Shown here piece by piece: positions 53,295 to 61,754 of a stretch of 64,000 bases of DNA. The stretch lies in contig WJLZ01000044.1 in assembly GCA_014728215.1 (NCBI GenBank), positions 30,235-94,234 on the forward strand, given 5' to 3'. The position numbers were made by a program, and so were the translations under genes. Below the pieces are notes generated by a model that saw only the letters and a list, made by a program, of their open reading frames with translations, ran no database searches and was not told where the DNA came from. Within the stretch, counting starts at the first letter, position 1. Each line of letters starts with the position of its first letter. This DNA comes from Chitinivibrionales bacterium. GTDB lineage: Bacteria > Fibrobacterota > Chitinivibrionia > Chitinivibrionales > WJKA01.

Positions 53295-53996
53295 ATGATT
53301 ATCTTAAGAAAGTCATGTGTCGCAATAAGCTTCATACTGATGCCCGCCTTTGTATTAACTGTCGTTAATGCAGATACCCTGCCCACCCTTGCGGTGCTCT
53401 ATTTTGAAAACAACAGTCTCATGGCCGCGGATTCTTACAAAGGATTGGAAAAGGGACTGTGTGAAATCATGATCACCCAGCTTTCAAAAATCGGCGGCAT
53501 CGAGGTTGTTGAGCGGGAGAGACTCGAGCAGGTGTTCGAGGAGATCGCCTTGGGCCAGTCCGGGGCAATCGATGAATCGAGTGCGCCGAAGGTGGGGAAG
53601 ATTCTGGGGGCCCAAATGCTCGTTCTCGGAAGTTTCATGAAAGACAGGGGTAATAAGATCCGGATCGATACCCGCCTGGTACGGGTGGAAACCGGGGAAA
53701 TACTTACCGCCGAGGAAGCCACCGGGACAGCGGATAACATTTTCAGTCTTACCAAGAAACTTACCTTCAAAATTGCCCATCTTCTTGATATCGATATTTC
53801 ATCGGAGGAGAAAAAGAAGCTGAAAAAAAGGCGAAAAGTTTCCTTTGAATCCCTTGTCGCGTATTCCCAGGCTCTGGATGCCTTTGACAGGGGAGACATG
53901 AATACCGCCAATCAGCAGGTGAGCAAGGCCCTTGATAACGAAAAAGATTTCCACAAGGCCCAAGAACTCAAACAACAGATCGAGGATAATCAATGA
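53295..53996 (+). CDS. CsgG-like secreted protein with C-terminal TPR-like tail
   Basis: The 233-aa protein has a signal peptide (about 1-26, cleaved near VNADT; no lipobox). Residues about 30-165 match the CsgG/HfaB/FlgO-type fold: TLPTLAVLYFENNSLM, MITQLSKIGGIEVVERERLE, and ILGAQMLVLGSFM. A Lys-rich segment and a TPR-like helical hairpin (about 190-230) end the protein. CsgG proteins form or gate outer-membrane pores, and FlgO-like forms are linked to flagella. The next gene starts within its stop (ATGA overlap) and is homologous in its middle part. It leads a four-gene envelope operon. Confidence 0.8.
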   Translation: MIILRKSCVAISFILMPAFVLTVVNADTLPTLAVLYFENNSLMAADSYKGLEKGLCEIMITQLSKIGGIEVVERERLEQVFEEIALGQSGAIDESSAPKVGKILGAQMLVLGSFMKDRGNKIRIDTRLVRVETGEILTAEEATGTADNIFSLTKKLTFKIAHLLDIDISSEEKKKLKKRRKVSFESLVAYSQALDAFDRGDMNTANQQVSKALDNEKDFHKAQELKQQIEDNQ

Positions 53997-55615
53997 GATC
54001 GATTTACTGTATCCTTTGTAGTATGCTCTTTGTTACCCTTCTGTCCGCCACCGGGGTCCCGGACAGTATCTCTGAGCTTCCACCCGACCTCGATTCCCTT
54101 ATCGGTTGTGCCGATTCGTTGCGCGAGGGCGGTGAACCGGACCGGGCGGTGAAGGTGTATACCACCGTTCTTGAACATGATGAAACGAATGACGATGCCT
54201 GGACCGGACTGGGGAAAGCCCGGTACGACCTCAAGGAATTCGATTCTTCGGCTGCCGCCTTTGAGCGTGCCCGTTCTCATGGTGGGGCCCAGGATTGTAA
54301 ATCGGTCTACTGTTTCGGAACAGCGCTGGGGCTTCTTTCCCGGTACGAGGCTGCCGTTGAAGAACTAGGTAAGCACCGGGACTGCAGCGGCAATGCATCG
54401 ATGAAACAGCGTTTAAGGGCTCGGAAACTCTTTTATGAACGAAAAATCCTTCACCGGGCGATCAGCGAAGCATCGGCGGCCGAATCGACCTTTACCACCG
54501 AGGGCTGCAGCGACAGTATTGTAGCTGTTGTCAATTTTCAGAATAATTCGGGCAATCCCGGCTGGGATCCCCTTGAAAAGGGAATGGCCGACCTGGTGAT
54601 TACCGATCTTTCGCAGGTCGAGGCATTCGATATCGTGGAGCGGACCCGCATGCAGATGCTGATCGACGAGCTGGCGCTTGATATGACCGGGGTTACCGAA
54701 AACAGCGAACGGGCCCGTGTCGGCCGTCTGGTGCGGGCATCCAGACTGGTGGGCGGGGTCTTTGATATCAAAGATTCAACGCAAATCCGCATTCGAGGCG
54801 GCTTTTTCGATGTTGCCGCCGGAAAGGTGGCAAAAACAGTCACGGTGACCGGTGGCCTCGACGAACTCTTTGCATTAGAGAAAAAGTTCGTTGTTGCCCT
54901 CTGCGATGCTTCGGGGATTATTCTCACCGAAAAGGAACGGGCGGCGATTCAAACGATACCCACCGAAAATCTCACTGCCTATATGGCCTATTGCCGCGGT
55001 ATCGATGCCTGGGACCGGGGAGACTATGGCGTTGCGGCAACCCATTTCACCGACGCCGCGGAGAGTGACCCCGGTTTCGGAAAGTCAAAGGAGATGGCCG
55101 AATTGTCCGGGGCCATGGAAGAGATCGATGCACTCGATAAGGAATACCGAAAAGAGCCGCCGGGACCAGGTGAAGAGGACAATGAAAAGGAGGGTGCCGA
55201 AAATGAAACAGAGGATACCGGGGACATTACCGCTGAGGAAAATGTTGATGATAAAGCAGTTGATGAAACACCGGTTGTCTATGACGGCAGCGGTCCATCG
55301 ACAATAATGGAAAAGGAGACTGCCCGTGAGGAACCGCCGGCTGCTCAGCCGCAGCAGAGCAGTGGCTTTACATTCCGTATCAGCGCGGGCACCGATGTCG
55401 CCCACCGGTCCGGTTCCCTGGCAGGCGCCGCCTTTATGCCCGAAAAACCCCTGACACAATCATCACCGGACCAGGATAATCAGGCTTCCCTGAGCGAATC
55501 CGGAACTGTTTCTCTGGAAATAACAAATATCCAGCGGCCGGATTATGCCGATTACAAGAATACCGGTATCGGAACAACAAAGCAGGTGCCGATCACGGTA
55601 CAAATTCCCGATTGA
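53993..55615 (+). CDS. TPR and CsgG-like secreted protein with acidic tail
   Basis: The 540-aa protein has a signal peptide (about 1-19), TPR-like helices (about 35-165), a CsgG-type domain (about 178-310; SIVAVVNFQNNSGNPGWDPL and MADLVITDLSQVEAFDIVER), and a helical repeat near 330-370. A long acidic, Glu/Pro-rich region (about 385-450) and a C-terminal stretch of unknown fold follow. Its CsgG-like part resembles the preceding protein, so the two probably arose by duplication. It overlaps that gene by 4 nt and precedes the beta-barrel gene by 37 nt. The CsgG domain lacks the cysteine of curli lipoproteins. Confidence 0.78.
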   Translation: MRSIYCILCSMLFVTLLSATGVPDSISELPPDLDSLIGCADSLREGGEPDRAVKVYTTVLEHDETNDDAWTGLGKARYDLKEFDSSAAAFERARSHGGAQDCKSVYCFGTALGLLSRYEAAVEELGKHRDCSGNASMKQRLRARKLFYERKILHRAISEASAAESTFTTEGCSDSIVAVVNFQNNSGNPGWDPLEKGMADLVITDLSQVEAFDIVERTRMQMLIDELALDMTGVTENSERARVGRLVRASRLVGGVFDIKDSTQIRIRGGFFDVAAGKVAKTVTVTGGLDELFALEKKFVVALCDASGIILTEKERAAIQTIPTENLTAYMAYCRGIDAWDRGDYGVAATHFTDAAESDPGFGKSKEMAELSGAMEEIDALDKEYRKEPPGPGEEDNEKEGAENETEDTGDITAEENVDDKAVDETPVVYDGSGPSTIMEKETAREEPPAAQPQQSSGFTFRISAGTDVAHRSGSLAGAAFMPEKPLTQSSPDQDNQASLSESGTVSLEITNIQRPDYADYKNTGIGTTKQVPITVQIPD

Positions 55616-55652
55616 GTATGCTTAAATGAATTATAACTAAAAGAGCGAGATC

Positions 55653-56768
55653 ATGAATACACTATCCCGATTTTACTGTATTGTCGCGGCGGCACTCATC
55701 TGTTTCCGGAGTGTCGAAGCTCAAAGTGAGCGGACTTCCTTTATCACCGGTTCGAATCTTTATACAGGAGTACACTGCGAATACTGGAATTACCAAAAGA
55801 GCCGAACGCTCGAGACCGTGGTGCCGCTCTATTACTCTATGGATCTGGCCGCGATCACCGAGGGGCTGGCACTGGACCTGGTGACCTCGCCGACCTTTGC
55901 GCTCTATTCGGATGCCGTCACCACCGATCCCTTTTTTGGTGTTGCCAATACCAAGCTGCGGGCATCCTATAATTACGAAAAGCTGGTACTCGTTACCGCC
56001 GGTATCCAGATTCCCATCGGCACCAACAAGCTTTCCGCGCAGGAAAGCCAGGTCGCGGGAGCGGTATCGACCCGTCAGATGGCCTTTAAAGTCGCCCGGA
56101 TCGGTTCGGGGCTGGATATGGACCTCACCGCGGCATCGTCACTTGAAATTATGGATAATCTGTGTGTTGGTGCTGCTGCCGGCTTTTTGCTCCATAACCC
56201 CTATGTTCCTCATGAAAGCGGGGCAAAATTCAATCCCGGTGATGAAATCTCTTTTACCCTGGGCGCGGATTACACCCTCTTTACCGAACAGATCAAGGCC
56301 CGCCTGATGGGGGACCTCTTATTCACACTCTACACGCCCGACCGGGAAGCCGGGGAAAAAGTCTTTCATGCCGGTCCCCGCCTGACCGTCACTATCATGC
56401 CGTCGGTTACTTTTGCAAACGGAAACGTCAATGCCCTGGCGGCTTCCTTTATGCTGCGGTCCGGTGATGAACACCTGAGTCCCGCCGGTGGTGTGGAACG
56501 GGATGCGGGCGACGATATTGTTATTGCAAACCGATATTATTTTGCTTCACCCGATATACAACCCCACGCTCTGGCAAAGATGAGTATTTTCAGTCCCGAT
56601 GCCTCGTTGTCAACCCATGCCTTTGTTGTCGGATTCGGCGGTGGGTTCGCTCCCCGTATCAACCGGCAGTGGAAACTCAGGTCCGAGGCGGCAATCGAAA
56701 TCGGAGCAATGAATAAAAATTTTCTCTGGGGTATCGAAATAGGAGGAGGGCTGCAGTTTGCCTTTTAA
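55653..56768 (+). CDS. Outer-membrane beta-barrel protein
   Basis: The 371-aa protein has a signal peptide (about 1-23, cleaved near VEAQS). The rest is amphipathic strands with aromatic girdles: LYTGVHCEYWNYQKSRTLE, SYNYEKLVLVTAGIQIPIG, and a C-terminal strand IEIGGGLQFAF that ends in Phe, as expected for the BAM signal. No named porin domain is recognised. It lies in an operon with two CsgG-like proteins and a lipoprotein, so it may be the membrane-spanning part of their complex; that is inference. Its stop overlaps the TTG start of the next gene. Confidence 0.82.
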   Translation: MNTLSRFYCIVAAALICFRSVEAQSERTSFITGSNLYTGVHCEYWNYQKSRTLETVVPLYYSMDLAAITEGLALDLVTSPTFALYSDAVTTDPFFGVANTKLRASYNYEKLVLVTAGIQIPIGTNKLSAQESQVAGAVSTRQMAFKVARIGSGLDMDLTAASSLEIMDNLCVGAAAGFLLHNPYVPHESGAKFNPGDEISFTLGADYTLFTEQIKARLMGDLLFTLYTPDREAGEKVFHAGPRLTVTIMPSVTFANGNVNALAASFMLRSGDEHLSPAGGVERDAGDDIVIANRYYFASPDIQPHALAKMSIFSPDASLSTHAFVVGFGGGFAPRINRQWKLRSEAAIEIGAMNKNFLWGIEIGGGLQFAF

Positions 56769-57438
56769 ATATCTGATAAGTACCTGTGGAGTCATACTGT
56801 TGTCGCTATCGTTATCCTGTACCAATCCAAACAGCGTCGAAGGTGAGATGGTCAGCATTGCACCCCCTTCGGCAATGACCTGGTTTACGCCAACCGGCGA
56901 GAATTTTGCAGCCATAAATCTGGCAGTCAAAAATCGCGACCGCGATACACGTGCCGGCGCTTTGGCCAAACGCGGCGCTACAACCGCGATTCCCGTAACG
57001 GCGGTGAAAGTGCTTTCCTATCAGTATAGTGAAGAACATCATCACAGCGGAACGGGTGATGATTATTTTAACTACTATGGATATTTCTGGACAAAAAGGG
57101 ATAGCGCTTACTGGCGGTGGGATAACCAGGTAGATTATTACCGGGGATCACCCGACGATGAGTTGTTGCAGGCAAGTACTCTCGAGCATTCGGTCGAATA
57201 TGCCACCGGTCAGATCATGGTCAAAAAGGGACAAAATGAGATCTATATCGGATTTATCACCGGGAAAGACAGCGAAGGGTACGACTCGGTCGGTCGGGAA
57301 GGCTGGGCTACCTATTATTATGATTATGAAAATTATGACGGCTCAATTCGGAATGGCTGGGAATATTATGATATGACACTCCTGCAGTACATTTCAGTTG
57401 ACGATACCGACACTCTCTTTTTCGGCACCCAGCCATGA
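56758..57438 (+). CDS. Hypothetical lipoprotein
   Basis: A 226-aa protein that starts at TTG 56758, overlapping the barrel gene by 11 nt. The N-terminus has a lipoprotein signal with cysteine near residue 21 (LLSLSLSCTNPNS). The rest is Tyr- and Asp-rich, with repeated beta-like stretches (HHSGTGDDYFNYYGYFWTKR and EGWATYYYDYENYDG). I do not recognise a family. It is the last gene of the four-gene envelope operon and probably its lipoprotein partner. A weak hairpin at 57569-57588 could end the transcript. Confidence 0.72.
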   Translation: MPFKYLISTCGVILLSLSLSCTNPNSVEGEMVSIAPPSAMTWFTPTGENFAAINLAVKNRDRDTRAGALAKRGATTAIPVTAVKVLSYQYSEEHHHSGTGDDYFNYYGYFWTKRDSAYWRWDNQVDYYRGSPDDELLQASTLEHSVEYATGQIMVKKGQNEIYIGFITGKDSEGYDSVGREGWATYYYDYENYDGSIRNGWEYYDMTLLQYISVDDTDTLFFGTQP

Positions 57439-57568
57439 GGGAGGGGTGTTTGGAACGAGCGTACGATCATACGAGCGTACCGGTGGTCCTGTTACGATGA
57501 GCCATAATGTAAAGCTGGCGATCCGATATAGGTGATTAGAGGCTACCAACTGCGAACCTATTCTCTCC

Positions 57569-57588
57569 CTATGCGCTCCGGCGCATAG
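57569..57588 (+). terminator. Weak hairpin downstream of envelope operon
   Basis: CTATGCGC and GCGCATAG form an 8-bp stem with a tetraloop; TTTAAAAT follows rather than a T run. It lies about 130 nt after the last stop. Confidence 0.35.
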
Positions 57589-57634
57589 TTTAAAATCAAG
57601 CATTTTCCTTAGAAGGGATGTAAAGGGATGGAAT

Positions 57635-57766
57635 CCCTTTTCATATAATCCGGCCTTTCGAGTTTGGTGTTTATAATTTAATGTCGGGCTGGAAACCCTT
57701 TTCATATAATCCGGCCTTTCAAGTTTCGTATTAATAATTTAGTACCGGGCAGAGATCCCTTTTCAA
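57635..57766. repeat. Tandem 61-bp direct repeat (two copies and a partial third)
   Basis: Copies start with CCCTTTTCATATAATCCGG at 57635 and 57696, and CCCTTTTCA recurs at 57757; the period is exactly 61 in both steps. The first half of each unit is nearly identical, the second half varies. It lies in the 600-nt gene-free stretch before the TPR lipoprotein gene. Function is unknown; it is not a CRISPR array because the units abut. Confidence 0.85.
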
Positions 57767-57888
57767 AAGGAACTTACTTCAAATTATGCCGGCAGGAAAC
57801 ATGAAAATCGGAAAATTGGCGATGAGGGGTGGAGATGCGTTTTTTCTGATCCGATCCGAAATGGGAAGTTTATAAATATTAATTAAAA

Positions 57889-57918
57889 TTGACTTAAAAT
57901 CAATTTTTGAGATATATT
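57889..57918 (+). promoter_or_regulatory. Sigma-70-type promoter before TPR lipoprotein gene
   Basis: TTGACT (57889-57894), an 18-nt spacer and TATATT (57913-57918). The transcript would begin near 57925, downstream of the ATG at 57907. This rules out that ATG and supports the lipoprotein start at 58048. Confidence 0.6.
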
Positions 57919-58047
57919 ACTAAACAGATGTTCCTGGCAGACAGGGAGCATTATGCATGGGTAAAGGGTTTTCAGGGCGAAAGAGGACTGTTTTGTACTG
58001 TAAGGCCGAATCCTGAAAAGGAAGTAAGAGGAGAGGAGTTGAAAGAT

Positions 58048-60267
58048 ATGTTGTTGATTACAGTAATTTTTATCGGTGCGCTCATTGCAGGGTGTGGGGG
58101 AAGGCACGGGGTGTCATCTGATTCCGAAGATCCGGCAAAGCGTTTCATTCCTTCTTCCGGAAAATCACTTGTTGTTCTCGTAAGACCGGGTACGTATTTC
58201 AGCGAAAAGATCCGGTCGGTCAAGGTGAATGATGAAAAAATGCCGATCAGGAAAGTCGATACACTGATGGTTATTCCGGTTGTGCCGGGGGAATGCACTA
58301 TTATACCATCAAAAACACGGGGAAAGCCAGAAACGCTCAAGATAACAGAAGGTGAAATTCACTTTCTTGCCGATCGAAAAGATGCGTTGTCGATGAGAGA
58401 TTTGGGAAATGTGAGTTATGATCGCGGCAATACAGACAGCGCGCTGGTTTATTATCGCCGGGCAATGGAACTCGATCCGGCACTTCGTGGGCACGAAGTA
58501 CGGTATGCGGAAGTGGTGCTGGACCGCGGCGATGAAGAGGAGATCATGGCCGCATTAAAAGCTGCAATTAAAACCGGTAATGCTTCGCCGAAAATATATG
58601 CCGCTCTGGGTGAAAAATATATCAGTGAAAAGAAATATGATGAAGCGGTTCCTGTTCTTGAAAAAGCGCTTCGAATCGATGCATCACATGTGGGGGTTCT
58701 TACTGCGCTTGCCACTGCCGAAGCGTATCGGGGGAACAACGACAGGGCGCTGACATTAAGCGAGAAAGCCGTTTCGGTTGAGCCGAAAACAGTCATGGCC
58801 TATCGTCTGATCGGTGATGTTAACAAAGTGAAAAAACTGAATGAACGGTCGATTAACGCTTATAGGATGTTTCTTGATAATGGCGGAAAAAGTAATGCAT
58901 TGTCCCAAAAAGTTGGCACACATCTTTACAATAATAAGGAATACGAGGATGCGGCCCGGTATCTGGCCATGACCAAGGGCAAGCGGGGCCATCAATTCAA
59001 ACATCAGCTCAGACTGGCGCAATCGGAATTTCATTCCGGGAAATACGATGATGCTATCCCGCGCTATAAGAAGCTCATTGCCCGCGGGCCTAAACGATCG
59101 ATCCGTATTGATGTCATGAAAAAACTCGCGCTTGCATATACCGAAACCGGTGAACCCAAAAAGGCGATTTACTGGATTAAACAATGTGCAAAGATAACCA
59201 GAGAAAAGGACTCTGAAACAGCCTATTTACTGGGTTTCCATAACGAGAAACTGAATTCCGCGAATGCCAAAGCGATCTATGAATCCAATATCCGGGAGTT
59301 TCCGGATGATTACCGGAATTTTCTTCGCCTGGGCATGATGCTGGCCAGGGACAAAAAGACTGCGGCTCGTTCGGTTAAGATGCTGCAGCGTGCCATGAAT
59401 CTCGCCGGTTCGATTCCCTCTGCCTGGCTCGAGATTGCGCGGGTGTATGGCCTTATGGGTGAAAAAGACAAAGAGTTGTCTGCGTATCGCACCTATGTCA
59501 AATCGGCCCCCCAAAGTGTTGAAGCCAACCTGCGCATCGGAATGCTCCTGATGCAACAGGGGAAATCCTCTGAAGGTATTTCTTATATCGAAACCGCGCA
59601 TAAGATTTCTCCGGATAATGTCCGAACTCAGGTTGCGCTGGCGGAAGCATATAATCGCATGAAACGCACCGGGGAAGCGATGGACTTACTGATAAAAGCC
59701 CGGAGTCAACGGCCCAATGAGGTATCAATTCGACGGAAAATTTATGAAGCATACAGGAGGCTCGGTAAAAACGACAAGGCTATCGAAGAGCTGAAAGCGC
59801 TTCTGGAACTTCAACCGGATCCCGGCCTGCTGTTTACCTATGCACGCCTTACGTTTAAGCAAAAACAGTATGCCGAAACGGAAAATGCCATACAGAACCT
59901 ACTGGCTACCGATCCCGAAAATATTGAAGCCCTTCTCCTGCTGGGGAAAGTGTTACGTATCAATAAAGAGTATGAGCGCGCAGTGGATGCCTATAAAGAG
60001 ATAGATTATATCAGTCCCCGGTATCCGGCGGCACTTTTCGAACGGGCAGAAACGCATCTGGAGCAGGGTAAGCCTCATTGGGCAAAAGAATTTTTCGAAC
60101 GGGCATTGAAATCCGACCCGCGCTTTGCCCATGCTCATCTGGGTCTTGCTAAAGTGGCACGCCTGAGAAAGAATCGAACCTCCTATGAAAAACATATTTT
60201 GCAGGCCTATAAAATCGACCCGAAAGATTCCGAAGTCCTGGCCGCGTATAATAGTATAAGAAAATAG
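58048..60267 (+). CDS. Large TPR-repeat lipoprotein
   Basis: I start at ATG 58048 (MLLITVIFIGALIAGCGG), which gives a textbook lipoprotein signal with cysteine near residue 16 and 739 aa. A promoter at 57889-57918 lies past the alternative ATG at 57907. The first ~110 residues include a beta-rich PEGA-like module. From about residue 110 to the end come some 15 TPR units, many with the classic AxxYxxxGxxxxAxxxxxxAL pattern (for example LGEKYISEKKYDEAVPVLEK and AYRRLGKNDKAIEELKALLE). It is probably a periplasmic or surface scaffold. No enzymatic part. Alone on the plus strand. Confidence 0.87.
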   Translation: MLLITVIFIGALIAGCGGRHGVSSDSEDPAKRFIPSSGKSLVVLVRPGTYFSEKIRSVKVNDEKMPIRKVDTLMVIPVVPGECTIIPSKTRGKPETLKITEGEIHFLADRKDALSMRDLGNVSYDRGNTDSALVYYRRAMELDPALRGHEVRYAEVVLDRGDEEEIMAALKAAIKTGNASPKIYAALGEKYISEKKYDEAVPVLEKALRIDASHVGVLTALATAEAYRGNNDRALTLSEKAVSVEPKTVMAYRLIGDVNKVKKLNERSINAYRMFLDNGGKSNALSQKVGTHLYNNKEYEDAARYLAMTKGKRGHQFKHQLRLAQSEFHSGKYDDAIPRYKKLIARGPKRSIRIDVMKKLALAYTETGEPKKAIYWIKQCAKITREKDSETAYLLGFHNEKLNSANAKAIYESNIREFPDDYRNFLRLGMMLARDKKTAARSVKMLQRAMNLAGSIPSAWLEIARVYGLMGEKDKELSAYRTYVKSAPQSVEANLRIGMLLMQQGKSSEGISYIETAHKISPDNVRTQVALAEAYNRMKRTGEAMDLLIKARSQRPNEVSIRRKIYEAYRRLGKNDKAIEELKALLELQPDPGLLFTYARLTFKQKQYAETENAIQNLLATDPENIEALLLLGKVLRINKEYERAVDAYKEIDYISPRYPAALFERAETHLEQGKPHWAKEFFERALKSDPRFAHAHLGLAKVARLRKNRTSYEKHILQAYKIDPKDSEVLAAYNSIRK

Positions 60268-60350
60268 GCGCTTGAAATTCCCATTCGATATCGAACCAAT
60301 GCGGTTCGAGGCCAATTTTATGCTCCGTCTCAGGAATTTGACCGGTGCGT

Positions 60351-60738
60351 TCTTGTCGTATTTATTCCCGGTTTTTATATCATCATGCGAACCCAGCATC
60401 ATCAGCGGCTTGCCGTCATTTGTCCAGCTTACTACCTTGCCGCGGTCATGAACCCAGACCCAACGACCATCTTTGTGTTTCATGCGGCTTTCATAATCAT
60501 AGTAGGGAAGTCCGCCGGAAAAATGTCGGTCTAAAAGTCTGTTTGATTCTATCAAATCATCGGGATGAGCAAGCCTTTCCCATGTTTTGATGCTCACAGG
60601 GGACAGTTCATCAAGCGAGTATCCGACAATTCGTGCCCAGGTTTCGTTGAATACTGTTTCGCCTGTTTGGACATTCCATTCCCACGTGCCCATACGGCTG
60701 CACTCAAGGATGGTTTGCGCCTTTGATTCTTTAGTGTT
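60351..60738 (-). pseudogene. Truncated PAS-domain fragment
   Basis: On the minus strand a frame open from 60738 encodes a PAS fold: MGTWEWNVQTGETVFNETWA, GYSLDELSPVSIKTWERLAH, then MKHKDGRWVWVHDRGKV and a degenerate LGSHDDIK near 60365. The PAC-like end then runs into sequence antisense to the TPR gene. No kinase, cyclase or other output domain follows and the N-terminus is cut by a stop. It is the remnant of a PAS sensor kinase or diguanylate cyclase. The rest of the long frame down to 59953 is a shadow of the TPR gene. Confidence 0.65.
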
Positions 60739-60818
60739 CTTCTACATTTAGACATTTCCCTTTCATATGCTCACGATAGGCAGATTTCGTGCACCGGTTC
60801 TTATGCATTGCCGCGAAA

Positions 60819-60865
60819 ATTTCGGCTAACGGTTAGCAAAACAGCCGAAGTATCTGGAAGGCATT
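60819..60865 (-). repeat. Repeat motif A, 3' of the DUF1287-like gene
   Basis: On the minus strand AATGCCTTC is followed by TCGGCTGTTTTGCTAACCGT. It resembles the motif at 61683-61729 (TGTTTTGC, AATGCCTTC and TCGG shared). A hairpin TTCGGCT/AGCCGAA is nested in it. It lies 127 nt downstream of the gene's stop. Confidence 0.5.
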
Positions 60866-60991
60866 CGCCGGAGGCCGGAGCGAAGTGGAGCACCATTTGT
60901 GTGCAGTAAGCACCCTTTTATTTTATTCATACAATTCATCACTAAAAAATCTAAAATCGATAAGGTCATACTACAACACCATGATATCCAC

Positions 60992-61555
60992 CTAATTGGA
61001 ATTGAAATACCTGAAATGACCAGTTATTCTAAATTTCATAAGTATATCCTCTAATCTCGTTCCTTGCCCAATATTATGGTAAATACAATAGCGTTGTGAA
61101 CCTTCAACCACTTTGTCCGAGACGATGCCGATATGGTCAAGGTTATTAGGTAATTTCCAAATGACAATATCCCCGGGTTCGTAGTCTTTTTCGGTTTTTG
61201 AAGTTCGAATCTCCTTACCCATTCTTCTCATATAATTCGAAATATTTGGTACTCTTCTATGGTCAATATTAGGATCCGGCTTCTTTAAATCCCAATTATC
61301 GGGATATTGTGCGAAGTTGGCCTTCATATCCCTGTGAATTAGTTCCTGCAAATCAATTCCTCCTGCTCTGAAAGCTCTGACAACGACATCCGTGCATACA
61401 CCCCAATCCATCGGAACGTCCCCCATAGGGTAATCAAGTCTTACGTATGAAGGATCATAGTATTTGGTTATCCTAGATTGATCTCTGCAATTATCCAAGA
61501 TTATCTGTATTGAATCCATTTCTTGAGAAGATGCTTGAGCCCAAAGCACAACCAA
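60992..61555 (-). CDS. DUF1287 family secreted protein
   Basis: A ~187-aa protein matching DUF1287 (YijF-like, NlpC/P60-type fold): RITKYYDPSYVRLDYPMGDV and PMDWGVCTDVVVRAFRAGGI, the candidate catalytic Cys, then YEPGDIVIWKLPN and the His of LDHIGIVSDK. The frame from TTG 61555 gives no complete signal peptide, but it is open upstream to 61591 with an ATT or CTG codon and reads KQKCRIFISCLVVLWAQASS, a good signal; the true start is probably an unusual codon there. Likely a periplasmic amidase or hydrolase. Substrate unknown. It is one of three same-strand genes each followed by spacer repeats. Confidence 0.78.
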   Translation of the reverse strand: MVVLWAQASSQEMDSIQIILDNCRDQSRITKYYDPSYVRLDYPMGDVPMDWGVCTDVVVRAFRAGGIDLQELIHRDMKANFAQYPDNWDLKKPDPNIDHRRVPNISNYMRRMGKEIRTSKTEKDYEPGDIVIWKLPNNLDHIGIVSDKVVEGSQRYCIYHNIGQGTRLEDILMKFRITGHFRYFNSN

Positions 61556-61682
61556 ACAAGAGATGAATATCCTACATTTTTGTTTCAGAATTCACAAACA
61601 CCTGTTTACGTTTTACACTTCTTTATCTTACACCATAGGACATGGCGCTCTTGAATGGGTACTGCTCTTTTCTCCGGGTAAG

Positions 61683-61729
61683 GTTTTGCCGTCAGCGTTT
61701 TGCAAAACAACCGATGCGCCGAAGGCATT
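61683..61729 (-). repeat. Repeat motif B, 3' of hypothetical gene
   Basis: Minus strand AATGCCTTC then TCGGTTGTTTTGCAAAACGC, similar to motif A at 60819-60865. It lies between the DUF1287 gene and the stop of the next gene. Confidence 0.5.
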
Positions 61730-61754
61730 TTGGCCTTTTACTGTTGTTTATTGA

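Noticed and set aside
57635..57766. CRISPR-like repeat
   Set aside because: Units of 61 bp abut without spacers and no cas genes are seen.
59953..60350. C-terminal part of a long minus-strand frame beginning with a PAS domain
   Set aside because: Only the first ~110 residues look like a protein. The rest is antisense to TPR repeats and is noise.
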